NCBI GenBank assembly: GCA_023230585.1
Contig: JALNXB010000003.1
Location: forward strand, 25,597 to 89,596
DNA: 64,000 nt
From: a bacterium
GTDB taxonomy: Bacteria; Ratteibacteria; UBA8468; B48-G9; JAFGKM01
Direction: 5' to 3'
The position numbers and the translations under genes are program-made. Under the pieces are notes generated by a model. That model was not told the origin of the DNA and did not search any database. It was given only the letters and a program-made list of their open reading frames with translations. Below are positions 9,193-18,814 of this stretch, one piece after another (positions within the stretch are counted from its first letter, which is position 1; every line of letters begins with the position of its first letter).

Positions 9193-9754
9193 AAATAGGT
9201 GCGATATTTTAATATCAGGAGTTGGGGGTCAAGGTATTCTTTTATGTTCAGATATACTTGGGGAGGCTTCTATTTATGAAAACCTTCCAGTAAAAGGTGC
9301 TGAAGTTCATGGTATGGCACAAAGAGGCGGTTCAGTTGAAGCTCACGTGCGTATAGGTTGTTCTTATGGACCTATGATACCTCTTGGTAAAGCAGATATA
9401 CTATTAGCAATGGAACCTCTTGAAGGTGCAAGGTATTCTTACTATTTGAAAGAAGGTGGGTTTGCAGTAGTAAATACTAGAAGAATCCCTCTGCTCGGAG
9501 AAGAGTATGATATTGAAAAGACGCTCTCAATTATAAGAGAAAAAACATCAGATATTATAGCAGGGGATTTTTTTAACTCAGTTCAGAAGGTATCTTCCGG
9601 TAAAGCATTAAACATTTTTATGTTAGGTATAGCGTCATCTAAAATACCACTCAAAAAAGAGTCTTTACTGTTAGCAATAGAAAAGAACGTAAAAGAAAAA
9701 TTTGTTCAGATGAACCTAATGGCTTTTGAGGAAGGAATTAAAATAGGTACCTAA
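9182..9754 (+). CDS. iorB: Indolepyruvate ferredoxin oxidoreductase, beta subunit
   Basis: A 190-residue gamma-type subunit of 2-oxoacid:ferredoxin oxidoreductases. It begins with ILISGVGGQGILLCSDILG, the GxGGQG loop, followed by GMAQRGGSVEAHVRIG, both characteristic of IorB. Its ATG lies within the end of iorA, indicating translational coupling. IorA and IorB form the complete enzyme, so the two-gene operon is self-sufficient. In some anaerobes this enzyme makes aromatic amino-acid precursors from exogenous aryl acids; in others it ferments aromatic amino acids. The sequence does not decide the direction. Confidence 0.93.
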   Translation: METKNRCDILISGVGGQGILLCSDILGEASIYENLPVKGAEVHGMAQRGGSVEAHVRIGCSYGPMIPLGKADILLAMEPLEGARYSYYLKEGGFAVVNTRRIPLLGEEYDIEKTLSIIREKTSDIIAGDFFNSVQKVSSGKALNIFMLGIASSKIPLKKESLLLAIEKNVKEKFVQMNLMAFEEGIKIGT

Positions 9755-9837
9755 AACCTATCCTGCTATTGTGGCAACATAAAAAAGAGAAATTCTCTCC
9801 AACTTAACACAAGTTGCTAACCCTTGATTAGAGCAAG

Positions 9838-10842
9838 TTAAATGCTTTTCTTTATATATTTCATCTTCTTAGTAATCTCTTTAGAGAGTTTTAACGCTAT
9901 CTCTTCCATACCAGCAAGTGATGGGTGCCCTAAATCAAATGATAGCCCGGAAATATCTGTAATAAACTTTCTTCCATCAAGATGAATAACCTTATCAGAA
10001 TTGATACTTTTTACGAGAGCCTTTACAATCTTTCTGAACTTTTTAGGTTTATCAGGGTCTGAAAGAATATAAGTTTTAAGGTAAGGGAATATATCAATAC
10101 AGAAGAGATACTTGTTGGGATGCTTTTTATGAACTCGCCATAGAAAATATTCTACTCTCTCCTTAAACTCCGCCACATCAGACCGGTGAAGCATATTCAC
10201 TCCTATCTCAAAAGAGGCAAAATCCCAATCGTCTCTTTCAGATATATAGTCTGCAAACTGGTTTTCAAAACGGGCTCCACCTCCAAACCCAAGATTAAAC
10301 AGGTTAACCCCAAGCATAGTAGCAGTTCTCATAATATATGTTCCTGAGGAACTAACAGCGCTTGCACCGTGAGTTATGGAAGAACCATAAGCAAGATAGT
10401 TTAACGAAGGTAACTGGGACTTAGAGGGAGGTTCAAAATCACCTTCAATATCAATAATTTTCATCTCTCCGTTGTAAGGGAGTATTACTCTGGTAAGAGA
10501 AGTATCAAAAGGTAGGTTTCTACCCTTAGACAGGTGATTTAAATGTTCAATATTAGCAGGAAGAGTTATAGGAATTGTTACGATTTTATTATCTATCAAA
10601 TGAACACTCTTCTGAAAAACTCCCTGATAAACCTCCACGATCCCATTGGCAAGAAGCGTTATTTTAGCGTCCTTGCTTTTCAGATTAAATCTCATTTCAC
10701 ACCCTGAAGCCTGTCTTGCACCTATAACCACAGACGGGTTTGAGTTTAACCTCAAGCTTTCTGGAATCCTGTTTATATAAAAGCCTCCATCATCCTCTAT
10801 AAGTTCAACCACATTATGAAACAAAATATTCTTATATATCAT
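9838..10842 (-). CDS. SGNH/GDSL-type hydrolase with N-terminal beta domain
   Basis: A 334-residue protein with no signal peptide. Residues 1 to about 150 look like a beta-rich jelly-roll domain. The rest is an SGNH hydrolase: catalytic serine in YGSSITHGASA (block I), a glycine in NLGFGGGARFE (block II), FEIGVNM in the block III position, where the usual Asn is shifted or replaced, and the catalytic Asp/His in DLGHPSLAGM (block V). This two-domain arrangement is common in deacetylases and esterases acting on carbohydrates. It sits tail-to-tail with iorB and starts at an ATG preceded by GGAG. The specific substrate is unknown. Confidence 0.78.
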   Translation of the reverse strand: MIYKNILFHNVVELIEDDGGFYINRIPESLRLNSNPSVVIGARQASGCEMRFNLKSKDAKITLLANGIVEVYQGVFQKSVHLIDNKIVTIPITLPANIEHLNHLSKGRNLPFDTSLTRVILPYNGEMKIIDIEGDFEPPSKSQLPSLNYLAYGSSITHGASAVSSSGTYIMRTATMLGVNLFNLGFGGGARFENQFADYISERDDWDFASFEIGVNMLHRSDVAEFKERVEYFLWRVHKKHPNKYLFCIDIFPYLKTYILSDPDKPKKFRKIVKALVKSINSDKVIHLDGRKFITDISGLSFDLGHPSLAGMEEIALKLSKEITKKMKYIKKSI

Positions 10843-10918
10843 ATTATCTCCATTTGTTAAAATTCTTCTAACAAATTCAACGTATTTTACCCTCTCCCCG
10901 CCCTACTTTGTCAACATC

Positions 10919-10980
10919 TATTGAGCGGTAGTAAAAACGAGATTGCCACGTCAAGAAGCGCTCGCAAAGAGAGACCTGAC
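10919..10980. repeat. Intergenic repeat module (GAGATTGCCACG type)
   Basis: This segment holds AACGAGATTGCCACG followed by GCGCTCGCAAAGAG, a module seen again near 45902-45930 and 56640-56675. The preceding AGCGGTAGTAAAAACGAG matches AGCGGTAGTGAAGACAAG at 13-30. It is non-coding and sits between two divergent genes. Confidence 0.6.
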
Positions 10981-10987
10981 ATATTTT

Positions 10988-11016
10988 TTGTATATTTTAA
11001 TCTATTTACGTAAAAT
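10988..11016 (+). promoter_or_regulatory. Predicted promoter of lipoprotein gene
   Basis: TTGTAT (10988-10993) is followed after 17 bases by TAAAAT (11011-11016), about 47 bases upstream of the lipoprotein ATG. A second -10-like TACAAT lies at 11021-11026. The region is very AT-rich, so chance matches are possible. Confidence 0.4.
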
Positions 11017-11062
11017 ATGTTACAATAATTAAAATGTTTTAAACTCTTTAATAAGGAACAAT

Positions 11063-11494
11063 ATGAAAAAAACACTCTATTCAGGACTATTCTTATTACA
11101 GTTTACAATCTTATTTGGGCTCTCAGGATGTAAAACCCCAGCAAATATCAACGTCGATACAGACAATGCCTCAGTCTATAACAACTGGCCACAGGTTCAG
11201 TTTGAAGGTTGTAGAATACTTCTTGCTACAGAACCTCAACTTGCACATCAAGGGTTTGCTATTGCTTCTTATAGGGATTTTGACAACACTATTATTATAT
11301 TCCCCAACATATCCGAAGGCACAAAATTTATTAACCATAACCAAGGATATGGCGCTGTAAAAAGGGACCTAAAAATAGTCTTTTTTGATTCAGAAATGAA
11401 TATACTTAAAGAAGATATAATGACAAAAGAAGACGGGTTTTCTGTAGCGCCACCTAAAACCAGTTTTGCCATTGAAGGTTTGCCTGCCAAATAA
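11063..11494 (+). CDS. Lipoprotein with DUF192-like domain
   Basis: A 143-residue secreted lipoprotein. The N-terminus MKKTLYSGLFLL is followed by a hydrophobic run and a lipobox LSGC at about residues 20-23, so it should be anchored in a membrane. From about residue 50 the pattern resembles DUF192: a beta strand, a QGFAIASY turn, TIIIFPN, then KIVFFDSEMNILKED and a C-terminal AIEGLPA strand. DUF192 has no established enzymatic role. It is a single gene on the plus strand, flanked by genes on the opposite strand. The lipoprotein call is secure; the DUF192 call rests on pattern only. Confidence 0.65.
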   Translation: MKKTLYSGLFLLQFTILFGLSGCKTPANINVDTDNASVYNNWPQVQFEGCRILLATEPQLAHQGFAIASYRDFDNTIIIFPNISEGTKFINHNQGYGAVKRDLKIVFFDSEMNILKEDIMTKEDGFSVAPPKTSFAIEGLPAK

Positions 11495-11544
11495 ATACGG
11501 TTGCAAAAACTTCTATGTATATCAAGTAATCTTCACCTTTAAAA

Positions 11545-12984
11545 TTATTCTTTATCTGGACCTAAAATTCCGTAATCCCAAGGGGTACCTTTCTTATCTA
11601 CCTGCGGAGTAGAAGGAAGTTGTCCGGGCTTAAATTTTTCAGCAATCTGAATGCTTGCTTCAACAATCTTATCTCCTGCTCCTTCCTCAAGATTGGAATA
11701 ACTTGTGAGAATAGTCTCATACCCTCCACCTGTAGATGAAAAGGCTTTTTTATCTGGAACATAACCAACACCTCCATTGGCAAGTTCCACAACAAAAGTA
11801 AGAGGGAACAATGAAGATTTTTTTATTTTCAGACCAAGGTTACAAAAAAACTCAGCAGGGTTAGCAAGGAACACAACAGGGCCTACTTGTATACCTTGAA
11901 CTTCAACTTCTTTAATAGGCTCTTTCTTGACAAAATAATCTGCTATAAGTAACTCTTTCGCAAAAGTCCATTCTGTATCAAACCTATTATTTTTCAACCC
12001 ATCTTCAACAATTTTCAAACTTTTTGCAAGACGTTCTTTTGAAGGCTTTCTTCTTTTAAGTTCTAAGAATTTTTGAGCGAAAGATACAGGTGAACAATCG
12101 CCTTTTTCAGCGGTAACCATAACCTTGATAACTTCTGCTGCAACACGAGTACCCACAAAATCAGCGTATTTTTCCCCAAACTCTCTCTCCGACATAGACA
12201 AGTTGTTAACCTGAGTAACATCTCCGCTTGCTCCATTAAGAAAAACTACAATAGAATCTTTACCCATTGCTCCTTGAATTCTTTTTTCTAAAAAATATAT
12301 CCAATCAGCCGTGACCGCTCCGTAGTTGGTTGTTCCGTGGCAGGCATAATTTACAACGGTACCAAGAAGGTTACCTTTCATATCCCAAGCCGCAATAACG
12401 CCAACTTCTGGGTCTATAGGACCTGCAAAATCTATTATATCAGGATTACCTTTACCAGGGTGTGTATACGCCCTTCCCTGTTTCATTTTTACCCGACGGT
12501 TAAAAGCAACCTTATCTTCATAACCAGAACCGCAAGAAAGAACCGCTTCTTGCCTTCTTGTGTAAGCTTCACATATAGCTGTAACTGTTTGCCCGATTAA
12601 ATATTCATAATATAGGGAATCTGTTACAGTTGAATGTTTTGAAATAAGAGTTTTAATTGGTTCAGGAACATCTGCATACTCATCTTCTCTAAGCCCAAAA
12701 AAAGGACCTCCTGCGTGAGTATGAGAAGCACCCATAAGTATAGCCCCTGCTTTTATACCTGTCCGTTTCTCTACCTCTTGCCTAATAATTTTAACAGGTT
12801 CAGCCGATTGTATAATGCAACTATCAATACCAACCAGAGCAACAGATTCTTTTCCACTTGAAAAGACCGCAGCCCTAACCTTAAGATTATCCCTATAACT
12901 TTTTACGTAACTTTTACCGTAACCACCGGGTTGTTCCATTCCAAGAGAAGGGGTTATATCTGATTCGTAAAATCCAGCTTTCAT
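11545..12984 (-). CDS. Neutral/alkaline ceramidase-like protein
   Basis: A 479-residue protein resembling the N-terminal domain of neutral/alkaline non-lysosomal ceramidases. It begins MKAGFYESDITPSLGMEQPG, the usual family opening, and has GASHTHAGGPFFG, NYACHGTTNYGAVTADW and FLNGASGDVTQVN, which contain the histidines and the serine-bearing loop that make up the zinc site in true ceramidases. It lacks a signal peptide and the C-terminal immunoglobulin-like domain of the full enzyme. In PVC-type bacteria such proteins are numerous and are probably general amidases of unknown substrate. A clear AGGAG precedes the ATG. The giant beta-helix gene lies just upstream. Confidence 0.8.
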   Translation of the reverse strand: MKAGFYESDITPSLGMEQPGGYGKSYVKSYRDNLKVRAAVFSSGKESVALVGIDSCIIQSAEPVKIIRQEVEKRTGIKAGAILMGASHTHAGGPFFGLREDEYADVPEPIKTLISKHSTVTDSLYYEYLIGQTVTAICEAYTRRQEAVLSCGSGYEDKVAFNRRVKMKQGRAYTHPGKGNPDIIDFAGPIDPEVGVIAAWDMKGNLLGTVVNYACHGTTNYGAVTADWIYFLEKRIQGAMGKDSIVVFLNGASGDVTQVNNLSMSEREFGEKYADFVGTRVAAEVIKVMVTAEKGDCSPVSFAQKFLELKRRKPSKERLAKSLKIVEDGLKNNRFDTEWTFAKELLIADYFVKKEPIKEVEVQGIQVGPVVFLANPAEFFCNLGLKIKKSSLFPLTFVVELANGGVGYVPDKKAFSSTGGGYETILTSYSNLEEGAGDKIVEASIQIAEKFKPGQLPSTPQVDKKGTPWDYGILGPDKE

Positions 12985-13054
12985 TTTGTTATCTCCTATA
13001 ATAAATATCGAGGTTAATAACTTGTTCTACTTTTAAGTTGTTTATAAAAAGTAT

Positions 13055-16000
13055 TTATTTAGCAAACTTTATAAACCCAGCATTTTCAACTCGCCATATA
13101 GATGTCCCCGTTGCTACCCAAGCAAACCAGTCAGTTTTCTTGTATGCTCCCATATTAAACGCCAACTGCTCAACTTCTTTCAGATCGATCCCTAAAGACT
13201 TAAATGGTATCTTCACCTCGGCAGTCCAGACCTTATTCTCATCATCAAGTACAACCCTCTTATATTCTATGTTTTTTTCTATCTCTGCAACATCTTTATA
13301 ATTCATTTTAAAAAGATTGTTCACTCTATATTCACCATCATAAAAGAAACTCATTGTATATATTGGTCCTGTAACCATATCATCAGACCACCAACTACTT
13401 GTCTGTGAACTATGCTGGCTCTCAATAGCAACCTCAAAAAGCGGTGAATGTTTCTTCATTCGGGTAAGCATACCTTCTTTAAACGGATCAGGATCGTTTT
13501 TTATCGCTATATACAGATTCTCATTATCGTGTAACAGCCATACATAACTTTTAGCACCCTCTACCTGCTCTCCTTGAAACTGCTGTTCAATAACCATTGC
13601 TTTTTTTATATCAAGGTTACCCCACTCTTTAACATCAAGTTTACCATCTATAGTTACAGGGTTTTTCCTCACAGGGATTGTATAGGTAGAAGGAGATTTA
13701 ACCCGCTTTAACGGAACAAGTATCGTCTTAGAAAGTTCGTCCATAGGTTTCCAGTCTGTATAGTAATATTTACCTATATCTTCTTGGCTTCTACTGATAG
13801 GCCAACTTGCCCTTAAACTGCTTTTGTATACACCTATACCATCCATAGTTATTGGTTCTGCTCCTGTTAACCCATATACAGGAGAACCGGGCCTGATTGC
13901 TAAATCTCTACCTTCCCTATCAAGAAAGAGAGGCTCATCTCCATCCCAGTTATTCTTGACTATATTATGCTCCTTTGCACCTCTGGAGAATGTAATAAAC
14001 GGTCCACCTGTATTGATATTCCTTTCAATAAAGTTGTTCTGAGACAAACCTATAGGCCGTTCTCTGTAGAGCATATCAAACAATTGCGGATATCGATAAC
14101 TCCAGGGCGGTTGTTTGTACCTAACATAAGCTAAACGTTGTGAAGCAAGATGTGATATAGTTCTATACTTTGGAGTTTCATCTTGGTTATAAAAAAGTGC
14201 CGACCTGTCCCCTTGAGATATGGCTCTTGCCTCAGAATCTATAAATACGTTATTCTCAATACGGTTTTCCGGCTGTGCATTAGAGACTCCATTAGGAATT
14301 CTATAGAAGAAATTTTTCTCTATCACAAGTCCGCCATTGATAGCATCAATATGTATCGCATTAAGTCCCTGGTTAGTATTCGGTGAAGAATGGGTACTTA
14401 TATGATGAAAATAGTTGTTCCTTATAACCGTACCCCTGCTCATCAGATACCACGGTTCTCCGTATATATATATTGAGCCTAACTCTCTACCTTCATAAAC
14501 AACGTCGTGCATCTCATTAAACTCAACTATATGGTCGTTAGCATTAAAGTATATACCTTGCATTGGTGAATCGTGTATAACGTTATGAGATACTATCTGA
14601 CCTACCCCATCTATCCTAACACCCTGCCTGTAACCTCCATCAAACCGGTTAAACCTGTGTATGTGGTTATTGATAACAAGGTGTCTTGCTGGAATCAGTT
14701 TTTTTCTGAAAGGTGTTGTTTTACTTCTACCACCTAAAAAATCTAAAGAAACCCCTCCTTCACCTGTATCAAAAATATCACACCCAACAATAGAGTGTTC
14801 AAACCCGCCGTTTATATTAACTGCCCATTCCCCCACATTCTTTATTGTGCTTGCAACTATATAGTTGTTCCTACCTCTCTTTATCTCTATACCGTGGGTA
14901 CGGGTTGCTTCAAAAGTAACACCAAAAAATATAATGTAAGAAGTTTCATCCATACTTATCAAAGAAGTGCTCAACATAGAGGCTATGACTTCGCTATTTT
15001 CAATCTTATCAGGTGGATAAATATAGAGTTTCCCTGTTTCTCTATCTACATACCATTCTCCAGGGGTATCAATCTCACTTAACAGGTTATATACATAATA
15101 TGGAGTATCTTTACTTATCGGCACACTGTAAAGTGGATAGGTTTCGCCCCATCTTGTGTCGTAATATGTATTTATAACCTTGTTTTTTGTGTCTATTGAT
15201 TTTAGTTTTACGTGGTCTTTAGAATATACATAATGCCAGAATCCATGTAACCATACATCCTTTTCTTCCAACCACCTCTCTGGCCTGTCCCCCGAATAGA
15301 CAAATCCTGCCTTTTGAAACTCTCCCCTACCAACACCATCAACTCTAAAAAGGCCAGCAACCCGTGCGTGCCCCTCATTAGGCCAACGGGCAAGCCGCAT
15401 TGGAGCCCCGTTAAAGAAGAGTTCCATAGCTCCCGGAACATCTCCTCCGTGTCCACCTCTGTTTAAAAGTTCTCCGTAATCTGTTATCCCTTGAGATTTT
15501 AAGTCAGCAGTCCAAACCTTACCCTTGGATTCTTCAGGTAAACGCTTAATAATAGCAGGGTCGGTAAGAAGTTTAAACCCTTTTACTTGCTTACCTCCAA
15601 TAATACGAACTTTCTCGTTAGGGTAACTTCTATATACAATAGGAGAGTTTTCTGTGCCTGAATCTTCTTTCCCAAAAGAGATGCTCTTATCTATAAAGTA
15701 TCTTCCTTCCCTAAGATAAACAGATATTCCTCCGGCTGGTATTCCACCGCTTGCTTTGATTTTTCTAACCTCTTCCTGTGCCCTCGTAATGGTTGCAAAC
15801 GGTCTTGCCTTTGTGCCAGAATTTGTGTCTGCGCCTTTAGGGGAAACATATATAAACCTTTTAGGACTTTCTATCAATTCCTCTATCTTTTTATCCCGAC
15901 TCTTTATCTGAGAACCGTCTTTCAGGTCTTCTATCTCTTCCAACCTGTTACGTAAATCGAGCCGGTACCCTTCATGTGGCAAGGGAAGGCTCTCCTGTTC

Positions 16001-17260
16001 TACCAATAGCCGTTCATATATCTTTCTTGCTTCTGAATATTTTTTTTCGTCCCTAAATGTATCTCCAATTTTCTTATAAGAAGTAAACAGGTGATGCTCA
16101 AGAGCGTCATCTGTTTTTATAATTTGGTTATACAATTCTCTTGCTTTAATATAATTTTTCTGTTCAATATATACTTCTGCCTGCTGAAAAAGACCATATA
16201 TACGGTAATAGGTAGATAGATTTGGGATTGAAAATATTTCGTTATACGTTTTATGCACATTAGCATAATCTTTCTCTTTCCTATATGATTCCGCTATATT
16301 AAAAAAAGATAGTTCCTTACCATAACTCGCTAACCCTTTAAGTTTTTCGTATTCTACTCGAGCTTTCTTATAATCGCCCGCCTTAATATATGTATCGGCT
16401 CTCATAAAAACATCGTCTTGAGAAACCCCAGAAGGTCCCCTACCGAGAACAGAGACCTCTTCCTCACTTAAAACCCTGTTATATATAACAACTTCATCTA
16501 TATCAAGTTTGAGAGAACCAACTCCATGTTCAGAAAACCCTATCTTGAAAGGATAATCTGTTTTAACATACTCTCCTGAAAACTTGTTGACCTGTTGAGC
16601 TTTTCTATCAACCATCTCTGTCATAACCTGTTCCACAAATTTCCCGTTAACATACATTTTCATTTGGTTACCGTCCCAGGTCACCACAAGATGGTGCCAG
16701 GTGTTGTCAGGTAAAGGTGTTTTGGTAAAAAGGTTGGCAGAACCAACTGGTTGCCCAATAGAGAAACGTATACTTAAATCACGCTCGTAAGCTGTAATAA
16801 TACGCCACCCTCTTGTGTACCCTGAAACTCCCAAAATAGTACCATCCTGCCTTTTCATTGCTGCCACTATGCTTCCCGGACCTTGCCTTCTAAACCATAC
16901 CTCAACACTAAACTGCTTGTCTTGTATGTTGTACGCCTCTCCTTGATAAAACCCTCTATCTAAACTTACTGCTTTTTTTTCTGGCCACCTACCTTCTATT
17001 ACTTTTAAATCGTTAAACTCTTCTTTGGTGGCAGGGTCCTTATAAGGAACAAACTTTAATGTTTTTCCTTCTTTACCTAAATCAGTTACCACGCTTTCAG
17101 AATCTTTAACGTCTTCAAATGTGTAGTACCTCATAACTGTGGCATCTTTAATTAATGATTCTCTTCTTTTTAACCATTGAGAGTATCCTTGGTTTTCGCT
17201 ACAAAGAGTACAACTCAAGGATATGCAAAAAAGAGATATATAACCGAATATTTTTGACAT
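13055..17260 (-). CDS. Giant secreted LamG-TPR-beta-helix-CBM9-like protein
   Basis: A 1401-residue extracytoplasmic protein. Residues 1-22 form a signal peptide. About 45-280 is a LamG/concanavalin-like domain (FSVEVWFRRQGPGSI, WHHLVVTWDGNQMKMYVNGK). About 285-440 has TPR-like helices (EYEKLKGLASYGKELSFFNI). About 470-515 carries IYVSPKGADTNSGTKARPFA, the usual opening of parallel beta-helix proteins, and the beta-helix with many N-rich turns runs to about 1150. The C-terminal 200 residues (VDGKLDVKEWG) resemble a CBM9-like domain. It probably binds or cleaves a polysaccharide; no catalytic residues can be assigned. AAAGGAG precedes the ATG. The TPR insert is unusual in such a protein. Confidence 0.85.
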   Translation of the reverse strand: MSKIFGYISLFCISLSCTLCSENQGYSQWLKRRESLIKDATVMRYYTFEDVKDSESVVTDLGKEGKTLKFVPYKDPATKEEFNDLKVIEGRWPEKKAVSLDRGFYQGEAYNIQDKQFSVEVWFRRQGPGSIVAAMKRQDGTILGVSGYTRGWRIITAYERDLSIRFSIGQPVGSANLFTKTPLPDNTWHHLVVTWDGNQMKMYVNGKFVEQVMTEMVDRKAQQVNKFSGEYVKTDYPFKIGFSEHGVGSLKLDIDEVVIYNRVLSEEEVSVLGRGPSGVSQDDVFMRADTYIKAGDYKKARVEYEKLKGLASYGKELSFFNIAESYRKEKDYANVHKTYNEIFSIPNLSTYYRIYGLFQQAEVYIEQKNYIKARELYNQIIKTDDALEHHLFTSYKKIGDTFRDEKKYSEARKIYERLLVEQESLPLPHEGYRLDLRNRLEEIEDLKDGSQIKSRDKKIEELIESPKRFIYVSPKGADTNSGTKARPFATITRAQEEVRKIKASGGIPAGGISVYLREGRYFIDKSISFGKEDSGTENSPIVYRSYPNEKVRIIGGKQVKGFKLLTDPAIIKRLPEESKGKVWTADLKSQGITDYGELLNRGGHGGDVPGAMELFFNGAPMRLARWPNEGHARVAGLFRVDGVGRGEFQKAGFVYSGDRPERWLEEKDVWLHGFWHYVYSKDHVKLKSIDTKNKVINTYYDTRWGETYPLYSVPISKDTPYYVYNLLSEIDTPGEWYVDRETGKLYIYPPDKIENSEVIASMLSTSLISMDETSYIIFFGVTFEATRTHGIEIKRGRNNYIVASTIKNVGEWAVNINGGFEHSIVGCDIFDTGEGGVSLDFLGGRSKTTPFRKKLIPARHLVINNHIHRFNRFDGGYRQGVRIDGVGQIVSHNVIHDSPMQGIYFNANDHIVEFNEMHDVVYEGRELGSIYIYGEPWYLMSRGTVIRNNYFHHISTHSSPNTNQGLNAIHIDAINGGLVIEKNFFYRIPNGVSNAQPENRIENNVFIDSEARAISQGDRSALFYNQDETPKYRTISHLASQRLAYVRYKQPPWSYRYPQLFDMLYRERPIGLSQNNFIERNINTGGPFITFSRGAKEHNIVKNNWDGDEPLFLDREGRDLAIRPGSPVYGLTGAEPITMDGIGVYKSSLRASWPISRSQEDIGKYYYTDWKPMDELSKTILVPLKRVKSPSTYTIPVRKNPVTIDGKLDVKEWGNLDIKKAMVIEQQFQGEQVEGAKSYVWLLHDNENLYIAIKNDPDPFKEGMLTRMKKHSPLFEVAIESQHSSQTSSWWSDDMVTGPIYTMSFFYDGEYRVNNLFKMNYKDVAEIEKNIEYKRVVLDDENKVWTAEVKIPFKSLGIDLKEVEQLAFNMGAYKKTDWFAWVATGTSIWRVENAGFIKFAK

Positions 17261-17315
17261 AATTCACTCCTTTAGGTTGTATATAAATTCACAGTGTACA
17301 TTTAATTAAATTCTG

Positions 17316-18236
17316 TTAAACATATTGATACGGGAATGCTCCCCATTCAGATAAGATTTGCGGTTCAATATTGTAAAACTTTCCTATAGCTATTCTTTTT
17401 ACATTTTCAAGTTCAATATCTCTGGCTAAAAAATAGAAAAACAGTGGTTCCATACCGTATGGCACAATCCTTACACGGCTAAGGTACCCCATCAAAACTT
17501 TGAACCTTTCTCTATCAAAAATATCTATTTCAATAGGAACATCTATATTTTTATAAACGTTTTTTACTGTTTTCCATAAAACTTCTTCTTTCAAAAAATG
17601 CTCTTTCTTTATATTTCCACCATCTATAAAATTTTCCTGTTCAAGATGTTTACCGGTAAGTCTCTTATGCATAAATAAAGAAATATTAGAAAAATCTATC
17701 TCAATTTGCAGAAAATAGTTTATCATAGAAGATTTTTGAGTTTTTAAGAGAAGACCTGCTACCTCATAGTAAGATTGTTTTAAAGATAAAGATATTTCTT
17801 CAAAACTTTTATCTTTTAGTTTATTAAGAATAGAAAGTGCAGGTTTAAGAAAAGCCGGTATATTCTTATGGTTATTTGTTTTAAAAGATGCCTGAAGTAT
17901 TTTGTAGTTTACAATTGAATAATCAGAAAAGTTTTCGTTCTTTCCGTTAGCAACAATATTTAGGTTATGATAATCATATTTTAAAACAAAATATTGGTAT
18001 AAAGGGATAGGAAGATTTTTTTTAGACTCTTCAATTAGGATAGTTTTTTTGTTATTAAATAGTTCAGTAAGAGTTTCAATAGTTTTGATATTGTTAGGAA
18101 TCTCATAAGGAGATTTTTCAAGGATAGTACTAAACTCGTTAAAATCTCGAGATAGAACCAATTTTTCTATTCTATCTGCCCTCAAAAAATGTTTCTCAAG
18201 AGATTTTATACGGCTACTAACGGACAAAATATTCAT
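17316..18236 (-). CDS. atpC: V-type ATP synthase subunit C
   Basis: A 306-residue protein resembling the V0D/AC39 (archaeal/bacterial V-ATPase subunit C) family, which links the central stalk to the membrane rotor. Three repeated helical units are suggested. The C-terminal PLFFYFLARDIELENVKRIAIGK matches the conserved AREIE-N-R-I element of the family. AAGGAGATATA precedes the ATG, which overlaps the stop of the upstream uracil-DNA glycosylase by one base. Subunits K and E lie just upstream, but A, B, D, F and I are not in the window. The gene after it is unrelated. Confidence 0.8.
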   Translation of the reverse strand: MNILSVSSRIKSLEKHFLRADRIEKLVLSRDFNEFSTILEKSPYEIPNNIKTIETLTELFNNKKTILIEESKKNLPIPLYQYFVLKYDYHNLNIVANGKNENFSDYSIVNYKILQASFKTNNHKNIPAFLKPALSILNKLKDKSFEEISLSLKQSYYEVAGLLLKTQKSSMINYFLQIEIDFSNISLFMHKRLTGKHLEQENFIDGGNIKKEHFLKEEVLWKTVKNVYKNIDVPIEIDIFDRERFKVLMGYLSRVRIVPYGMEPLFFYFLARDIELENVKRIAIGKFYNIEPQILSEWGAFPYQYV

Positions 18237-18814
18237 TATATCTCCTTCAAGATACTAAAATCTTTCAAGAGAAGAGGCAATTGGTTAGGGTTATATACAG
18301 CTACAGCAGGATGATACAGCACAACGATTTTTATCCTGTTAAAAATATCCTCAGATTTTTCAAAAACTTGCCCGTGGAGACTACTTATAGTACCTTCAAC
18401 TTTTATGTCAAACTTGTTAAATATATTCTTAAAAGCGTGCCTACCAAGACAACAGATAACTTCGGGGTTTATAATCTGTATCTGTTTTTCAAAAAACTCT
18501 TTACAGTTTTCAACCTCTTCATCTTGTGGGTCCCTATTCTTAGGAGGTCTACATTTTATAATGTTTGTTATATAGATTTGGTTTCTTGTAAGTTGTACAG
18601 ATTCAAGAAGAGTATCTAAAATATTTCCAGCTTTCCCGCAAAAAGGGATACCTGTTTTATCTTCGTTAAAACCGGGAGCTTCACCCACAAAAAGTATTCG
18701 AGTATTTACATCCCCTGCACCAAACACAACATTATTTCTTGTTTGCCAGAAATTGCACCTTTTACAACCTACCGCTTCCGCTTTAAGTATCTCTATTTGT
18801 TTTATTTTTGTCAT
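18236..18814 (-). CDS. Type 4 uracil-DNA glycosylase
   Basis: A 192-residue iron-sulfur uracil-DNA glycosylase that removes uracil from DNA. It has the motif A string GEAPGFNEDKTGIPFCGKAG, motif B HPAVAVYNP, and four cysteines that can hold a 4Fe-4S cluster: CKRC at the N-terminus, then a cysteine before RPPKNRDPQDEE and one shortly after. I use the ATG at 18814 rather than 18838 because family members begin close to this point. It still overlaps the end of the V-ATPase subunit E gene by 32 bases. The location between V-ATPase subunits E and C is odd and suggests a cotranscribed insertion. Confidence 0.9.
   Translation of the reverse strand: MTKIKQIEILKAEAVGCKRCNFWQTRNNVVFGAGDVNTRILFVGEAPGFNEDKTGIPFCGKAGNILDTLLESVQLTRNQIYITNIIKCRPPKNRDPQDEEVENCKEFFEKQIQIINPEVICCLGRHAFKNIFNKFDIKVEGTISSLHGQVFEKSEDIFNRIKIVVLYHPAVAVYNPNQLPLLLKDFSILKEI

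Noticed and set aside
9786..9798. AGAGAAATTCTCT as a terminator between iorB and the SGNH gene
   Set aside because: The stem is only five pairs with no T tract; too weak to claim.
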